From Pseudomonas sp. MAG733B (GTDB lineage Bacteria; Pseudomonadota; Gammaproteobacteria; Pseudomonadales; Pseudomonadaceae): 64,000 nt of DNA. How positions within the stretch are numbered: the stretch's first letter is position 1; every line of letters begins with the position of its first letter. Of the stretch, positions 1-8,036 are shown piece after piece. Location of the stretch: NCBI RefSeq assembly GCF_036884845.1, contig NZ_CP145732.1, positions 2,604,001 to 2,668,000 of the forward strand, in the 5' to 3' direction. The notes under the pieces were generated by a model. It searched no databases. It was not told the origin of the DNA and saw nothing but the letters and a program-made list of their open reading frames with translations. Both the position numbers and the translations under genes were made by a program.

Positions 1-378
1 GAGTGCGACCACCAGTGTCTGACCAAAGCCGCGCAGGGCCTCGTTGCACTGGATCAGCTCTTCGGTGAGGGCAGCATTGATGAGCGCTGACTGTTCGATA
101 CAAACAAATCGGCGACTCAAATACTTGTTTTCGCTAGAGGCGTTGCGCTCTTTTAATGAGAAGGCAATCAGCCGAGTCTGCATCAGTGCTTCACTGTAGA
201 TGCTGCTCATCTGATGCGTTGCTGGTGCGTAAGATGCAAGAGTGGACAGGAACTGGCTGTCGTCGGTTTTTACTCTGATCTCGCTGCCAAATGGGCGGTC
301 ATCGCGTGTAAGAATCAGTTGTCGAGACAAATACTGATTCGCACGGTCGAAGCGAGGCACGCATTCGGTTGCGTTCAT
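1..378 (-). CDS. Degenerate EAL-domain-like protein (5' part, runs off window)
   Basis: An open minus-strand frame of 126 codons starts with ATG at 378 and continues past the left edge. A GGAG ribosome-binding site lies about 10 bases upstream of the ATG. The stretch CIEQSALINAALTEELIQ, followed by LRGFGQTLVVALTER, resembles the part of EAL phosphodiesterase domains that normally reads as an E-TES segment followed by DDFG. The metal-binding acidic residues are not recognisable in the visible part, so I infer a degenerate, possibly regulatory EAL protein. It sits 27 bases downstream of the winged-helix regulator and probably shares its transcript. Only the N-terminal portion is visible, so the family call is tentative. 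Confidence 0.5.
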   Translation of the reverse strand, partial: MNATECVPRFDRANQYLSRQLILTRDDRPFGSEIRVKTDDSQFLSTLASYAPATHQMSSIYSEALMQTRLIAFSLKERNASSENKYLSRRFVCIEQSALINAALTEELIQCNEALRGFGQTLVVAL

Positions 379-405
379 AATGCAATAACTCCGTTGCATA
401 AATAA

Positions 406-1146
406 TCAGGTGGAAGAAATCAAACCCCTGATTAAGCGATATCCATACCCGCGAATACTTTGAATGGCGTTGGTGCCATACATGCCTTTTATTTTGCCGC
501 GAAGGCGGCTGATCGATTTTTCCAAGGCTCTCGGGTCATAAAAATTAATATTGAGGCCCATGGCTCTGGCGATTTCGTCATGGCTCAATATATGGTTTTT
601 CGTTTCAGAAAAAGCTTCAAGAATTTTCATTTCTGCAAACGATACATCAAGTTTTTTATCATCTCCGATGAGGCACATACGCGTGGGGTCGAGAAGCAGG
701 TTGTCCTTTGACTGCCATTCCTGACTACCAAAAAAATCGGAAAATACCTGGACGTTATCGTCAGGAGCGCTGCTGAATTTTACGCAGTAATCCGCACCGG
801 CAAGATAGTACTTCATCTTGTTGTAAGTGCCTGATCCGGTGATCGCTGCAAAAATTATTGACGCCATATTGTTGGCGCGCAGGCCTTCGATCAATGCAAT
901 GCTTTCAATGAACGCCTGAGGGTTGTCAACGACGATAAAGACCGCTCGATACAACTCCGGGTGGATATTCCTATTGAATGAGTTGCTGTAGCACGTTGCA
1001 TCGACGGGTACTTCATTGCCTGCGTGACTGGCGACTAACTCACGGAAATCCTCAGCTAACATATGGGTCCGCCCAATGGTGAGAATCCCTGTCTGCTCCC
1101 TTGCATGGTTGTGGTTTGAGGTGGTTTTGTTACCTGTAAGCATCAT
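406..1146 (-). CDS. Winged-helix (OmpR/PhoB-type) transcriptional regulator with pseudo-receiver
   Basis: This 246-aa protein has a C-terminal OmpR/PhoB-type DNA-binding domain at about residues 150-243. It contains the recognition-helix region RALEKSISRLRGKI and the typical closing wing IQSIRGYGYRLI. The N-terminal 130 residues have receiver-like strands (AVFIVVDNPQAF, AGADYCVKFS), but the usual acidic pocket and phosphoacceptor context are not clear, so it may work without phosphorylation. It precedes the EAL-like gene with a 27-base gap and probably forms an operon with it. The target genes cannot be read from the sequence. It is transcribed divergently from uppP. Confidence 0.8.
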   Translation of the reverse strand: MMLTGNKTTSNHNHAREQTGILTIGRTHMLAEDFRELVASHAGNEVPVDATCYSNSFNRNIHPELYRAVFIVVDNPQAFIESIALIEGLRANNMASIIFAAITGSGTYNKMKYYLAGADYCVKFSSAPDDNVQVFSDFFGSQEWQSKDNLLLDPTRMCLIGDDKKLDVSFAEMKILEAFSETKNHILSHDEIARAMGLNINFYDPRALEKSISRLRGKIKGMYGTNAIQSIRGYGYRLIRGLISST

Positions 1147-1679
1147 GCTTTGACTCGGCTGGGTGCTGACGTTTGGATGTTAAAGCACCGATTCTCATTT
1201 GTGACTGACAATTGGTAACATTTCACCGGAATTTGAAGTGGTCGACACGGTTTTTCTAACATTGTTGATGAATCTGACGTGATCGTTTGCTCTCCAGAGG
1301 AATGGAGCGGTCAATCATCTGAGACACTCCGGACGATATGATGGCATAGCATTATGCCATCTTTTTTCTCGATATCCCGGATTCACGAACCCATAAGCTG
1401 TACGTGTGGCTAGCGCTTCTATCGGTTTTTGTTTTCTGTCGAAAGTTCACCAGGCCTTGAAAATCTCATGTCGATGGAGGGGGCTCATGCAGTTTCGGAG
1501 AGCGATATACCCTTTAATAACTTGTATATAACTTCGTGATTACAGCTGCGGAGGCTGGACATTTAATAACAAGCGGTTCTAATGCGCGGCTTGATGCGTT
1601 TTACTATTTCTTTCGCCTAATGTTCGAATGGTCAACAGACCTTGCACGCGAGAGTCGCGAGGGTCTACACGGGGGGTTA
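1147..1679. other. Intergenic region between the regulator and uppP, with an orphan terminator
   Basis: No convincing protein-coding gene lies here. An upstream in-frame extension of uppP from 1536 is open, but it is not a typical UppP N-terminus. The region must hold the divergent promoters of the minus-strand regulator and of uppP. A strong plus-strand intrinsic terminator at 1340-1367 has no gene upstream of it on the plus strand, which suggests a short non-coding transcript in roughly 1150-1367. Confidence 0.5.
1340..1367 (+). terminator. Intrinsic terminator without an upstream gene
   Basis: GATGGCATA (1340-1348), loop GCAT, TATGCCATC (1353-1361), then six T (1362-1367): a perfect 9-bp stem followed by a U-tract. 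The only upstream gene is on the opposite strand, so this terminator probably ends an unannotated small RNA. Confidence 0.75.
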
Positions 1680-2513
1680 ATGGATTTTTGGACTACGGTA
1701 ACGGTTTTGATTTTAGGGGCAGTCGAGGGACTCACGGAGTTTCTTCCCATATCAAGTACCGGGCACCAGATTATTGTCGCGGACTTTCTCGATTTCGGTG
1801 GTGAGCGAGCAATGGCGTTTAACATCATTATCCAACTAGGGGCGATCCTGGCCGTCGTCTGGGAGTTCCGGCGCAAGATCCTCGAAATCGTCAGTGGATT
1901 GCCGACCCAGCGGAATGCGCAACGTTTTACCTTGAATCTATTGATTGGATTTATGCCTGCCGTTGTTCTCGGGGTACTGTTCGCCGATAAAATTCACGAA
2001 TACCTGTTCAACCCGATAACTGTAGCGGTGGCGCTGGTCTTGGGTGGCATCGTCATGTTGTGGGCTGAGCGCCGCGACCATGTGGTGTACGTCGACCACG
2101 TCGACGATATGCGCTGGACCGACGCCCTCAAAGTCGGTTTCGCGCAATGCCTGGCGATGATACCGGGCACTTCGCGCTCGGGATCGACCATTATCGGCGG
2201 GCTGCTGTTTGGTCTGTCACGCAAGGCTGCGACTGAGTTCTCGTTCTTTCTGGCGATGCCAACCATGGTCGGCGCCGCCGTTTATTCCGGGTATAAATAC
2301 CGGGACCTGTTCCAGGCCGGCGACTTGCCGGTCTTCGCCTTGGGCTTCGTGACGGCGTTCGTGTTCGCCATGCTCGCGGTACGCGGTTTACTGAAGTTCA
2401 TCGCCAGCCACAGCTACGCCGCATTCGCCTGGTATCGAATTGTTTTCGGCTTGCTGATTCTGGCGACGTGGGTATTCGGTTGGGTCAACTGGACTGAAGC
2501 GGCGGCGCTCTGA
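1680..2513 (+). CDS. uppP: Undecaprenyl-diphosphatase (BacA/UppP family)
   Basis: This integral membrane enzyme dephosphorylates undecaprenyl diphosphate to recycle the lipid carrier of cell-wall synthesis; extra copies confer bacitracin resistance. The 277-aa product carries both family signatures: [15 protein letters not shown] near the N-terminus and [14 protein letters not shown] near residue 160, plus multiple hydrophobic helices. I chose ATG 1680 because it gives the usual family length and has a GGGGGG ribosome-binding sequence 8 bases upstream. The longer open frame from 1536 adds 48 atypical residues. A hairpin follows at 2520-2550. Confidence 0.92.
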   Translation: MDFWTTVTVLILGAVEGLTEFLPISSTGHQIIVADFLDFGGERAMAFNIIIQLGAILAVVWEFRRKILEIVSGLPTQRNAQRFTLNLLIGFMPAVVLGVLFADKIHEYLFNPITVAVALVLGGIVMLWAERRDHVVYVDHVDDMRWTDALKVGFAQCLAMIPGTSRSGSTIIGGLLFGLSRKAATEFSFFLAMPTMVGAAVYSGYKYRDLFQAGDLPVFALGFVTAFVFAMLAVRGLLKFIASHSYAAFAWYRIVFGLLILATWVFGWVNWTEAAAL

Positions 2514-2519
2514 ACACCG

Positions 2520-2550
2520 GCACCAGGTTGCGTGAGCTGCAACCTGGTGC
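2520..2550. terminator. Hairpin between the convergent uppP and dusA genes
   Basis: A 12-bp perfect inverted repeat (GCACCAGGTTGC style arms at 2520-2531 and 2539-2550) with a 7-base loop lies between the two convergent genes. There is no T-run on either side, so it may stabilise 3' ends or act as a weak bidirectional terminator. Confidence 0.6.
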
Positions 2551-2561
2551 TCAATCAGCGC

Positions 2562-3581
2562 TTAACGCCCTTCAAGCAACTGCGCCGCCTGATCCAGCAA
2601 GGCCAACGGATCTTTGGCCTTGTGGATATCCACCGACAACAGCTGCCGAAACTTGCGCGCCCCCGGAAAACCGGTGCCCAGCCCCAACACGTGTCGCGTG
2701 ATGTGGTGCATCGAGCCGCCCGCAGCGATGTGCGCGGCGATGTAAGGCCGCAACTGCGCCAGTGCTTCGGCGCGAGTGATCACCGGCGCCGTGCTGCCGA
2801 ACAACTGCTGATCCACTTCGGCCATCACATAAGGATTGTGATAAGCCTCGCGGCCGAGCATCACGCCGTCGAACGTCTGCAAATGCTCATGGCAGGCTTC
2901 CAGCGTCTTGATCCCGCCGTTGAGAATAATTTCCAGGTCCGGAAAATCCGCCTTCAACCGCGCCGCCACGTCATAACGCAGCGGTGGAATGTCACGGTTC
3001 TCCTTCGGCGACAACCCCTCCAGAATCGCGATCCGCGCATGCACGGTAAAACTCGTGCACCCGGCCTCGCGAACCGTGCCGACGAAATCACACAGCTCCT
3101 CGTAGCTGTCACGCCCATTGATGCCGATGCGGTGCTTCACCGTCACCGGAATCGACACCGCATCACGCATTGCCTTCACACAATCGGCCACCAACTGCGG
3201 ATGCCCCATCAGGCACGCGCCGATCATGTTGTTCTGCACCCGATCACTCGGGCAACCGACATTCAGGTTCACCTCGTCGTAGCCGTGCTCCTGAGCCATG
3301 CGTGCACACGCGGCCAGGTCCAGAGGGACGCTACCACCAAGCTGCAAGGCGAGCGGGTGCTCGGCCTCGTCATGGCGCAGGAAACGCTCGTGATCGCCAT
3401 TGAGCAGGGCACCGGTGGTGACCATTTCTGTGTAGAGCAGGGCGTTTTTCGACAGCAGGCGCAGGAAGAAGCGGCAATGGCGGTCGGTCCAATCCATCAT
3501 CGGCGCCACACTGAAGCGGCGGAATGGCTCAGAACGGGCGGGGCTAGTGTTTACGGGCGCTTCAGGTTTTTCGAAGTTCAT
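2562..3581 (-). CDS. dusA: tRNA-dihydrouridine(20/20a) synthase DusA, with N-terminus supplied by the integrated element
   Basis: DusA is an FMN-dependent enzyme that reduces uridines in the tRNA D-loop. The 339-aa product shows the flavin-site motif SVAPMMDWTDRHCR, the catalytic cysteine in NLNVGCPSDRVQ, VKHRIGI and ILNGGIKT, and is full length. Residues 1-27 (upstream of the core encoded at 3500-3488) differ from the displaced native start at 49571-49645, so this N-terminus and the promoter in 3582-3683 come from the element that integrated here. A LexA-like box overlaps the -10-like TATAAA just upstream of the ATG. No strong Shine-Dalgarno is visible. Integration into the 5' end of dusA is a known hotspot for phages and islands. 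Confidence 0.95.
   Translation of the reverse strand: MNFEKPEAPVNTSPARSEPFRRFSVAPMMDWTDRHCRFFLRLLSKNALLYTEMVTTGALLNGDHERFLRHDEAEHPLALQLGGSVPLDLAACARMAQEHGYDEVNLNVGCPSDRVQNNMIGACLMGHPQLVADCVKAMRDAVSIPVTVKHRIGINGRDSYEELCDFVGTVREAGCTSFTVHARIAILEGLSPKENRDIPPLRYDVAARLKADFPDLEIILNGGIKTLEACHEHLQTFDGVMLGREAYHNPYVMAEVDQQLFGSTAPVITRAEALAQLRPYIAAHIAAGGSMHHITRHVLGLGTGFPGARKFRQLLSVDIHKAKDPLALLDQAAQLLEGR
3488..3506. repeat. attL core in dusA codons 28-32
   Basis: TCCAATCCATCAT (3488-3500) followed by cGGCGC; the same 13 bases recur at 49576-49588, followed by gGGCGC. On the dusA strand the core reads ATGATGGATTGGA, which encodes the conserved MMDWT. Confidence 0.9.
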
Positions 3582-3584
3582 TGA

Positions 3585-3604
3585 TACTGATCTTTTATAC
3601 AGCG
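3585..3604. promoter_or_regulatory. LexA-like box at the new dusA promoter
   Basis: TACTGATCTTTTATACAGCG fits the SOS-box pattern TACTG-N10-CAG with an AT-rich centre. It lies 4 bases from the dusA start codon and overlaps a TATAAA -10-like element on the minus strand. This is a pattern match only. Confidence 0.5.
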
Positions 3605-3639
3605 GTTTTTACCCATTTTTCCTTGTTTTCTGAAGCCGG

Positions 3640-3677
3640 TTGCTACAATGTAGCAAGCGAATTCGGCAATGTAGCAA
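3640..3677. repeat. Putative integrase arm-type sites
   Basis: TTGCTACA (3640-3647) faces TGTAGCAA (3649-3656) in a near-perfect palindrome. A further TGTAGCAA follows at 3670-3677, 21 bp (two helical turns) from the previous copy. The set lies between the core and the integrase start. The same octamer lies at 49510-49517 near the right core. These could be integrase arm sites or operators for int. Confidence 0.5.
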
Positions 3678-3683
3678 CTGGAA

Positions 3684-4775
3684 ATGGGCACGATCACATC
3701 ACGCAAGCGCAAGGACAACTCGACGGCCTACACGGCGCAGATTCGGATCAATCGGGATGGGAAGACAGTTTATCAGGAAAGCCAGACCTTCGACCGCAAG
3801 CAGGTGGCACAGGCCTGGATCAAGCGGCGCGAAACGGAGCTGGCGGAACCTGGTGCCATCGCGCGCGCGAACCGCAAGGGTGTGACGATCAAGAAGATGA
3901 TCGAGCAGTACCTGGACGAGTACGAAAAGATTCGGCCATTGGGTAAAACCAAGAAGGCAACGCTGAACGCCATCAAGGACACTTGGCTGGGTGAGCTCGA
4001 TGACTCGGCCCTGACCAGTCAGAAGCTGGTGGAGTTCGCGCAATGGCGAATGAGCAAGGCAGGTGGTGGTGTCCAGGCGCAAACGGTGGGGAACGACCTG
4101 TCGCACCTAGGGGCGGTGCTTTCGGTGGCGCGGCCGGCCTGGGGATATGAGGTGGATGCGCTGGCCATGTCGGATGCGCGCAAAGTATTGCGCAAGCTAG
4201 GCATGGTCAGCAAAAGCAAGGAGCGCAACCGCCGGCCGACCCTGGAGGAGCTGGACAAGCTGATGGCGCATTACTTTGAAATGCAGACGCGGCGTAAAGC
4301 CCAGATCGACATGCCAAAGCTGATCGCCTTTGCGCTCTTTTCGACGCGCCGGCAGGAAGAAATCACGCGGATTCGCTGGGAGGATCTCGACGAAACCCGG
4401 CAGGCGGTTTTAGTGCGGGACATGAAAAACCCCGGGCAGAAGATTGGCAATAACGTGTGGTGTCATCTGCCAGATGAGGCGTGGGCGATTCTTCAGTCGA
4501 TGCCTAAGGTGGAGAGGGAGATCTTTCCCTACAATGCCAGATCAGTGTCAGCGTCCTTCACGCGGGCCTGCCCGATGCTAGGCATTGAAGACCTGCATTT
4601 CCATGACCTGCGACACGAAGGGGTCAGTCGACTGTTTGAGATGGACTGGGACATCCCGAGGGTGTCGAGTGTTTCGGGGCATCGTGATTGGAACTCATTG
4701 AGGCGATATACACACTTACGAGGGAGGGGTGATATCTACCTAAGTTGGAAATGGTTGTCTATATTGACTAGGTAA
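3684..4775 (+). CDS. int: Phage tyrosine-recombinase integrase
   Basis: This 363-aa tyrosine recombinase would catalyse integration and excision at dusA. The catalytic set is visible: Arg in LFSTRRQEEITR (R222/R223), H307-x-x-R310 in HFHDLRHEG, H333 in VSGHRDW and nucleophile Y342 in LRRYTHLR. The N-terminal about 60 residues form an arm-binding-like region, followed by a SAM-like core-binding domain at about 68-150. The gene lies next to the left core, as expected for the phage's own integrase. No separate excisionase gene was recognised. The ATG is preceded by a close GGAA. Confidence 0.93.
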   Translation: MGTITSRKRKDNSTAYTAQIRINRDGKTVYQESQTFDRKQVAQAWIKRRETELAEPGAIARANRKGVTIKKMIEQYLDEYEKIRPLGKTKKATLNAIKDTWLGELDDSALTSQKLVEFAQWRMSKAGGGVQAQTVGNDLSHLGAVLSVARPAWGYEVDALAMSDARKVLRKLGMVSKSKERNRRPTLEELDKLMAHYFEMQTRRKAQIDMPKLIAFALFSTRRQEEITRIRWEDLDETRQAVLVRDMKNPGQKIGNNVWCHLPDEAWAILQSMPKVEREIFPYNARSVSASFTRACPMLGIEDLHFHDLRHEGVSRLFEMDWDIPRVSSVSGHRDWNSLRRYTHLRGRGDIYLSWKWLSILTR

Positions 4776-4844
4776 TTGCAGATGTTAGCTGGTATTATGC
4801 CAGTAAAGTTGCTCGTTTACTTATAGGGGTTTGGGGTGAGTCTA

Positions 4845-5612
4845 ATGAAATTGCTTAATACTCCGCGCTGGGAAACATACAAAAGTTTTTATCAGATTAC
4901 GGTATTTCGATATTTGACAATGTGGTTTTCAATTGTTCCTATTTTGGCGGGGATTCTTAGTCAGCTGCCAGAGTATATTCCGATAAATATAAGTGGTGCG
5001 ACTTATAATTTAGCGCTCAAGTTGCCATTTAATTGGCTGTTGTTGTGGGCTTCATCGTTTTTCTTTTTGATTTCTTTTGTTATCTATGTGGTGCGGTGCC
5101 CTGCGTTTATCAAGCAATATAACAAATTTTCAGATTACTCAAGCTATGGTCATGACAAGCGCTGGGTTTCTTGGTTGGCAAAGGATCTAGTTGAGGAGGG
5201 GGCAGAATTACAAAAATTTATTTCTAGGCTTAATAGTAAGCAGTATTTAACGAGGCACTCGAGAGATTTTGTCATTCCTCAGAATAATCCGGAGGTTGGT
5301 ACGGAGCAAACGATTTATTATATGAGCGTAGAAGGGAAGATTTATTCACTTGGAATGCCAAGGTTGGGAGAGGGGGAGGCAGATAAAGATGCCGAGCGAG
5401 CCATATTTTGGGAGATTTTTGGGCGTTATTCTAACTCGAGAAAATGGGCGCGAAACTGTATTAGGTTTTTCCTGTTGTTAAGCCTTTTGGCGTTTATCGC
5501 TGTTTTTGTTCAGCATGTTGTTAGTGGCCTTGTTTATCTTGTGCCGTGGCTAGAAAAATATGCTCCATGGTTGGCAAATGCTATTATGTGGCTTGCGAAT
5601 TTTGTGCGATGA
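4845..5612 (+). CDS. Unknown membrane protein, first gene of the radical-SAM cassette
   Basis: I do not recognise this 255-aa protein. Three hydrophobic segments are seen, at about residues 21-40, 61-83 and 206-230, with a possible fourth near the C-terminus. A polar stretch of about 120 residues (90-205) lies between the second and third. ATG 4845 is preferred over the in-frame GTG at 4836 because GGGGTGAG lies just upstream. Base composition is clearly AT-richer than the neighbouring phage genes. Its stop overlaps the start of the radical SAM gene (ATGA at 5609-5612), so the two are translationally coupled. The position next to the integrase is typical for accessory genes such as exclusion or defence functions, but no function can be read directly. 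Confidence 0.75.
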   Translation: MKLLNTPRWETYKSFYQITVFRYLTMWFSIVPILAGILSQLPEYIPINISGATYNLALKLPFNWLLLWASSFFFLISFVIYVVRCPAFIKQYNKFSDYSSYGHDKRWVSWLAKDLVEEGAELQKFISRLNSKQYLTRHSRDFVIPQNNPEVGTEQTIYYMSVEGKIYSLGMPRLGEGEADKDAERAIFWEIFGRYSNSRKWARNCIRFFLLLSLLAFIAVFVQHVVSGLVYLVPWLEKYAPWLANAIMWLANFVR

Positions 5613-6883
5613 GAAAAATTTATAAATATTCCGCCGCAATAACTAGTCAGTTGGCTTTTTGCGCTACTCCTTTGAGGCTTGATAGTTACAATCATTGTCA
5701 ATTTAGTTGTGGGTATTGCTTTGCTCGTACTCGTGAAGGATATGGGCGTGATGAGAAATTACAAATAGCCAACCCAGAGCGGTTGAAAAAACGGCTCAAA
5801 AGAGTTGCTGATGGGGTAGTTCGTTCTGCGCTCGATGAGTTTATTCAAATGAGAATCCCCTTTCAGTTGGGAGGGATGGCTGACCCGTTTTCTCCAATTG
5901 AGCTGAAAGAGAGGCGCACGCTCCAATACATACGTATTCTCAATGAGTACGACTATCCATTTATAATCAGCACAAAAAGTAGCCTTCCGGGTACTATCGA
6001 GTACACGGATGCGCTAAGTGAATCTAATGGTTACGTTCGGTTTTCAACGACTGTGGTTTCTGAAAATTTAAGAGCGTCAATAGATAAAGGATGTCCACCT
6101 ATTCGCGATATTGCGGAGGCTGCGGAGAGGTTGTCTGCGCTCAATGTTCCGGTTTGTTTTCGGATGCAACCAATAATACCAGGTCACGAAGATAATTTTG
6201 ATGGGCTATTGGCCTTGGCCCGAAATGTAGGTGTCAAGCACATATCGGCAGAATATCTCAAGGTGCCTCTTGAGGGTAATGTTAACTTCAGTCCGTCGTT
6301 GTTAGAATTATTAGGTGGGCAGCCGGTTTCAACATATATAAAGTTGGGGTCTCGTAAGCAAGGTAGTGAATATGCGCTTCCGCTATCATATCGCGCTGCG
6401 CACCTAATCTACATGCGAGGAGAAGCTAAGGCAGCAGGTATTACGTTCGGTTTTGCTGATAACGAATTGTTACTGCACTCTGACGGAGGATCTTGTTGCA
6501 GTGCTTCTGATTTGTATTTGAGAAATGCGAGTTTCTTTTCCGCAAATATTGTGGCATTAGCAAAGAAAAAAATGATAGGTGAACTAATCACGTTTAACGA
6601 TTTTATTGGGGAGTGGATGCCGCAAAGCTCAATTGCAACGTATTTAAATTCAAAATCCCGTCTGGAAAAAACTGACCTAGAATCAGCGAAGTGGATAACA
6701 TACCTGCGTGCAATATGGAGTGGGAATTATGGCCTGTATTCACCAAGCTACTTTGATGGGGTTATAGACACCGGTAAAAACGATTTAGCTGGGCTGCCTA
6801 TTTATATGAGAGCTCTTAGTGAATTCGAAATTTCGATGGGTTTCGCGTTACCTGTTAAATGTCTTGAGCATATTTCTATTTGA
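5609..6883 (+). CDS. Radical SAM protein, SPL/Rv2578c-like
   Basis: This 424-aa enzyme has the radical SAM 4Fe-4S motif CxxxCxxC (C30, C34, C37 in HCQFSCGYCFA), so it should cleave S-adenosylmethionine reductively. GGMADPFSPIE (88-98) and FIISTKSS (118-125) are like the spore-photoproduct-lyase/Rv2578c-type radical SAM proteins. A C-terminal GGSCCSAS (about 294-300) may bind a second metal centre. ATG 5609 overlaps the stop of the membrane protein gene; a longer frame from 5546 is less likely. The low-GC composition indicates separate acquisition. The substrate is unknown. A bidirectional hairpin terminator follows at 6896-6922. Family membership is secure, biological role is not. Confidence 0.85.
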   Translation: MRKIYKYSAAITSQLAFCATPLRLDSYNHCQFSCGYCFARTREGYGRDEKLQIANPERLKKRLKRVADGVVRSALDEFIQMRIPFQLGGMADPFSPIELKERRTLQYIRILNEYDYPFIISTKSSLPGTIEYTDALSESNGYVRFSTTVVSENLRASIDKGCPPIRDIAEAAERLSALNVPVCFRMQPIIPGHEDNFDGLLALARNVGVKHISAEYLKVPLEGNVNFSPSLLELLGGQPVSTYIKLGSRKQGSEYALPLSYRAAHLIYMRGEAKAAGITFGFADNELLLHSDGGSCCSASDLYLRNASFFSANIVALAKKKMIGELITFNDFIGEWMPQSSIATYLNSKSRLEKTDLESAKWITYLRAIWSGNYGLYSPSYFDGVIDTGKNDLAGLPIYMRALSEFEISMGFALPVKCLEHISI

Positions 6884-6895
6884 ATATATAAAAAT

Positions 6896-6922
6896 GTGCT
6901 CGGGAAGAGTTTTCCCGAGCAC
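6896..6922. terminator. Bidirectional terminator between the cassette and the early operon
   Basis: GTGCTCGGGAA (6896-6906) pairs perfectly with TTCCCGAGCAC (6912-6922). On the minus strand the stem is followed by ATTTTTAT, which makes a good terminator for the leftward early operon. It also closes the plus-strand radical SAM gene. Confidence 0.8.
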
Positions 6923-6929
6923 TTAATCA

Positions 6930-7196
6930 TTATGCTCTTCCCATGAGTTTTTCTTGCTCTAAAACGGCTTTGCCTCGTTGATTGTCTATGTAGATCGCTA
7001 GATCTTTGATGTGTATTCCTAATGCAGCTTTTTGTGTGGCTGTGCCTAGTCTAACTATCGGGATGTCTATTTCTCCAAGCAGTTGTTTGCGCTTGAATTT
7101 TTCAATGGTTAAGTGCATATAATCAGTGCATACACGATCCAGCGGAATCACAGCCTGGCCGTCATATTGGGCCATGAGTAGAAAGAGAGTGTTCAT
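6930..7196 (-). CDS. Pyocin activator PrtN-family protein (copy 1)
   Basis: This 88-aa protein starts MNTLFLLMAQYDGQAVIPLD and closely resembles the pyocin activator PrtN family, with the internal pattern CTDYMHLTIEKFKRK...IPIVRL. In P. aeruginosa, PrtN activates pyocin genes through P-boxes. ATG 7196 is chosen because GGAGG precedes it; a longer frame from 7286 lacks family similarity. It is the last gene of the leftward early operon, overlaps the preceding gene by ATGA and ends just before a terminator. It may activate phage genes or cross-talk with host pyocin clusters. Confidence 0.8.
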   Translation of the reverse strand: MNTLFLLMAQYDGQAVIPLDRVCTDYMHLTIEKFKRKQLLGEIDIPIVRLGTATQKAALGIHIKDLAIYIDNQRGKAVLEQEKLMGRA

Positions 7197-7726
7197 GCTT
7201 CCTCCAGATACGTTTTCATGGCCAGATGGTCTTGCATAGATATCTTGGTATCCAAAACGGCGCGTTTCCAAGATCGACGCATCCATCCAGCAAAGCCTGC
7301 TCTATACGCGTAAAGCTCGCGGGCGAACGTATCGGATGTACCCGCGCCTGGTGAGCTAATGTACGTCCCGCGTTGTCGGCAGTACTGCACGCCTTCGGGG
7401 ACTGGGAATTCTTTCTCGATCTCGGCGCGTTCATCAATTTGAGCGGCATTGACGGGTGCTTGCTTCGAAGCGTCTTGATCAAGCAGAAGGGCTTTATACC
7501 CCACGACAGGCTGCGCGGGCGGGCGAGTCTGAGCGATCAGCGTTGCATCAGGTGTGGCTGCCTCGCGCAGCTTTTCGTGGGGTATAAGCCCATCGGCGGT
7601 GGCGGTGAGAGGGGCAATAATGCCTGCTGCTGCGCAGCAGAGACTCTTTGTTTCTTGTGCGTCGGCACCATTCGCGTTGCAGAGCAAAGCGGTCGATGTT
7701 TGGGGGGTATGCAGGTCCTTCTTCAT
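7193..7726 (-). CDS. Early-operon protein of unknown function
   Basis: I do not recognise this 177-aa protein. The N-terminal half is Ala/Pro/Gln-rich and probably flexible. The C-terminal 60 residues (GTSDTFARELYAYRAGFAGW and following) look folded, with several aromatic and basic residues. Its start overlaps the stop of the 31-codon gene upstream and its stop overlaps the start of PrtN copy 1, so it is coupled on both sides. Confidence 0.6.
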   Translation of the reverse strand: MKKDLHTPQTSTALLCNANGADAQETKSLCCAAAGIIAPLTATADGLIPHEKLREAATPDATLIAQTRPPAQPVVGYKALLLDQDASKQAPVNAAQIDERAEIEKEFPVPEGVQYCRQRGTYISSPGAGTSDTFARELYAYRAGFAGWMRRSWKRAVLDTKISMQDHLAMKTYLEEA

Positions 7727-7818
7727 GCCGCTTTCCTCCGGTGTTCGATAGCGAGTTGGTCCATCAGGTGCTGGTGAAGCGTGAGCCGTGCTTCGGTGGT
7801 GGCGAGAATCTGGCTCAT
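7723..7818 (-). CDS. Very small early protein (31 aa)
   Basis: A 31-codon frame, MSQILATTEARLTLHQHLMD and 11 more residues, starts at 7818 with AAGGAGG upstream and ATGA overlap with the preceding gene. It ends in another ATGA overlap with the 177-aa gene. The strong ribosome-binding site and double coupling support translation. It is mostly helical in character; function unknown. Confidence 0.55.
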   Translation of the reverse strand: MSQILATTEARLTLHQHLMDQLAIEHRRKAA

Positions 7819-8036
7819 GCAGCCTCCTTGATCAGGTCCGCGAGTAACAGCGCGCTCTTGGTATCCTTGTGCAGTTTGCGCAGGGCGTCATTGCCGATCA
7901 GCACGGCCAGCTGGCGGTCGAATTCTTTGCGAAGTCGCGTTAGCTCCCATAGGTCGGTTGTCACCTTCGCGCATTGCTGCTGCAGCTCGCCGGCTGCCTG
8001 GGGTGTGAGGCGCAACATTGGGGGAAGGTGATTCAT
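7815..8036 (-). CDS. Small early protein of unknown function (73 aa)
   Basis: This 73-aa product (MNHLPPMLRLTPQAAGELQQ...) is predicted helical, with a Leu/Lys-rich middle. The start overlaps the stop of the 139-aa membrane-anchored gene (8033-8036), and the end contains the ribosome-binding site of the 31-aa gene. No domain recognised. Confidence 0.6.
   Translation of the reverse strand: MNHLPPMLRLTPQAAGELQQQCAKVTTDLWELTRLRKEFDRQLAVLIGNDALRKLHKDTKSALLLADLIKEAA

Noticed and set aside
1536..1679. A 48-residue N-terminal extension of UppP
   Set aside because: ATG 1680 gives the normal length and has a strong ribosome-binding site; the extra residues are not UppP-like.
5609..6883. A prokaryotic viperin
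   Set aside because: The CxxxCxxC motif is shared, but the surrounding motifs (GGMADPFSPIE, ISTKS) are of the SPL/Rv2578c type and not of the viperin type.
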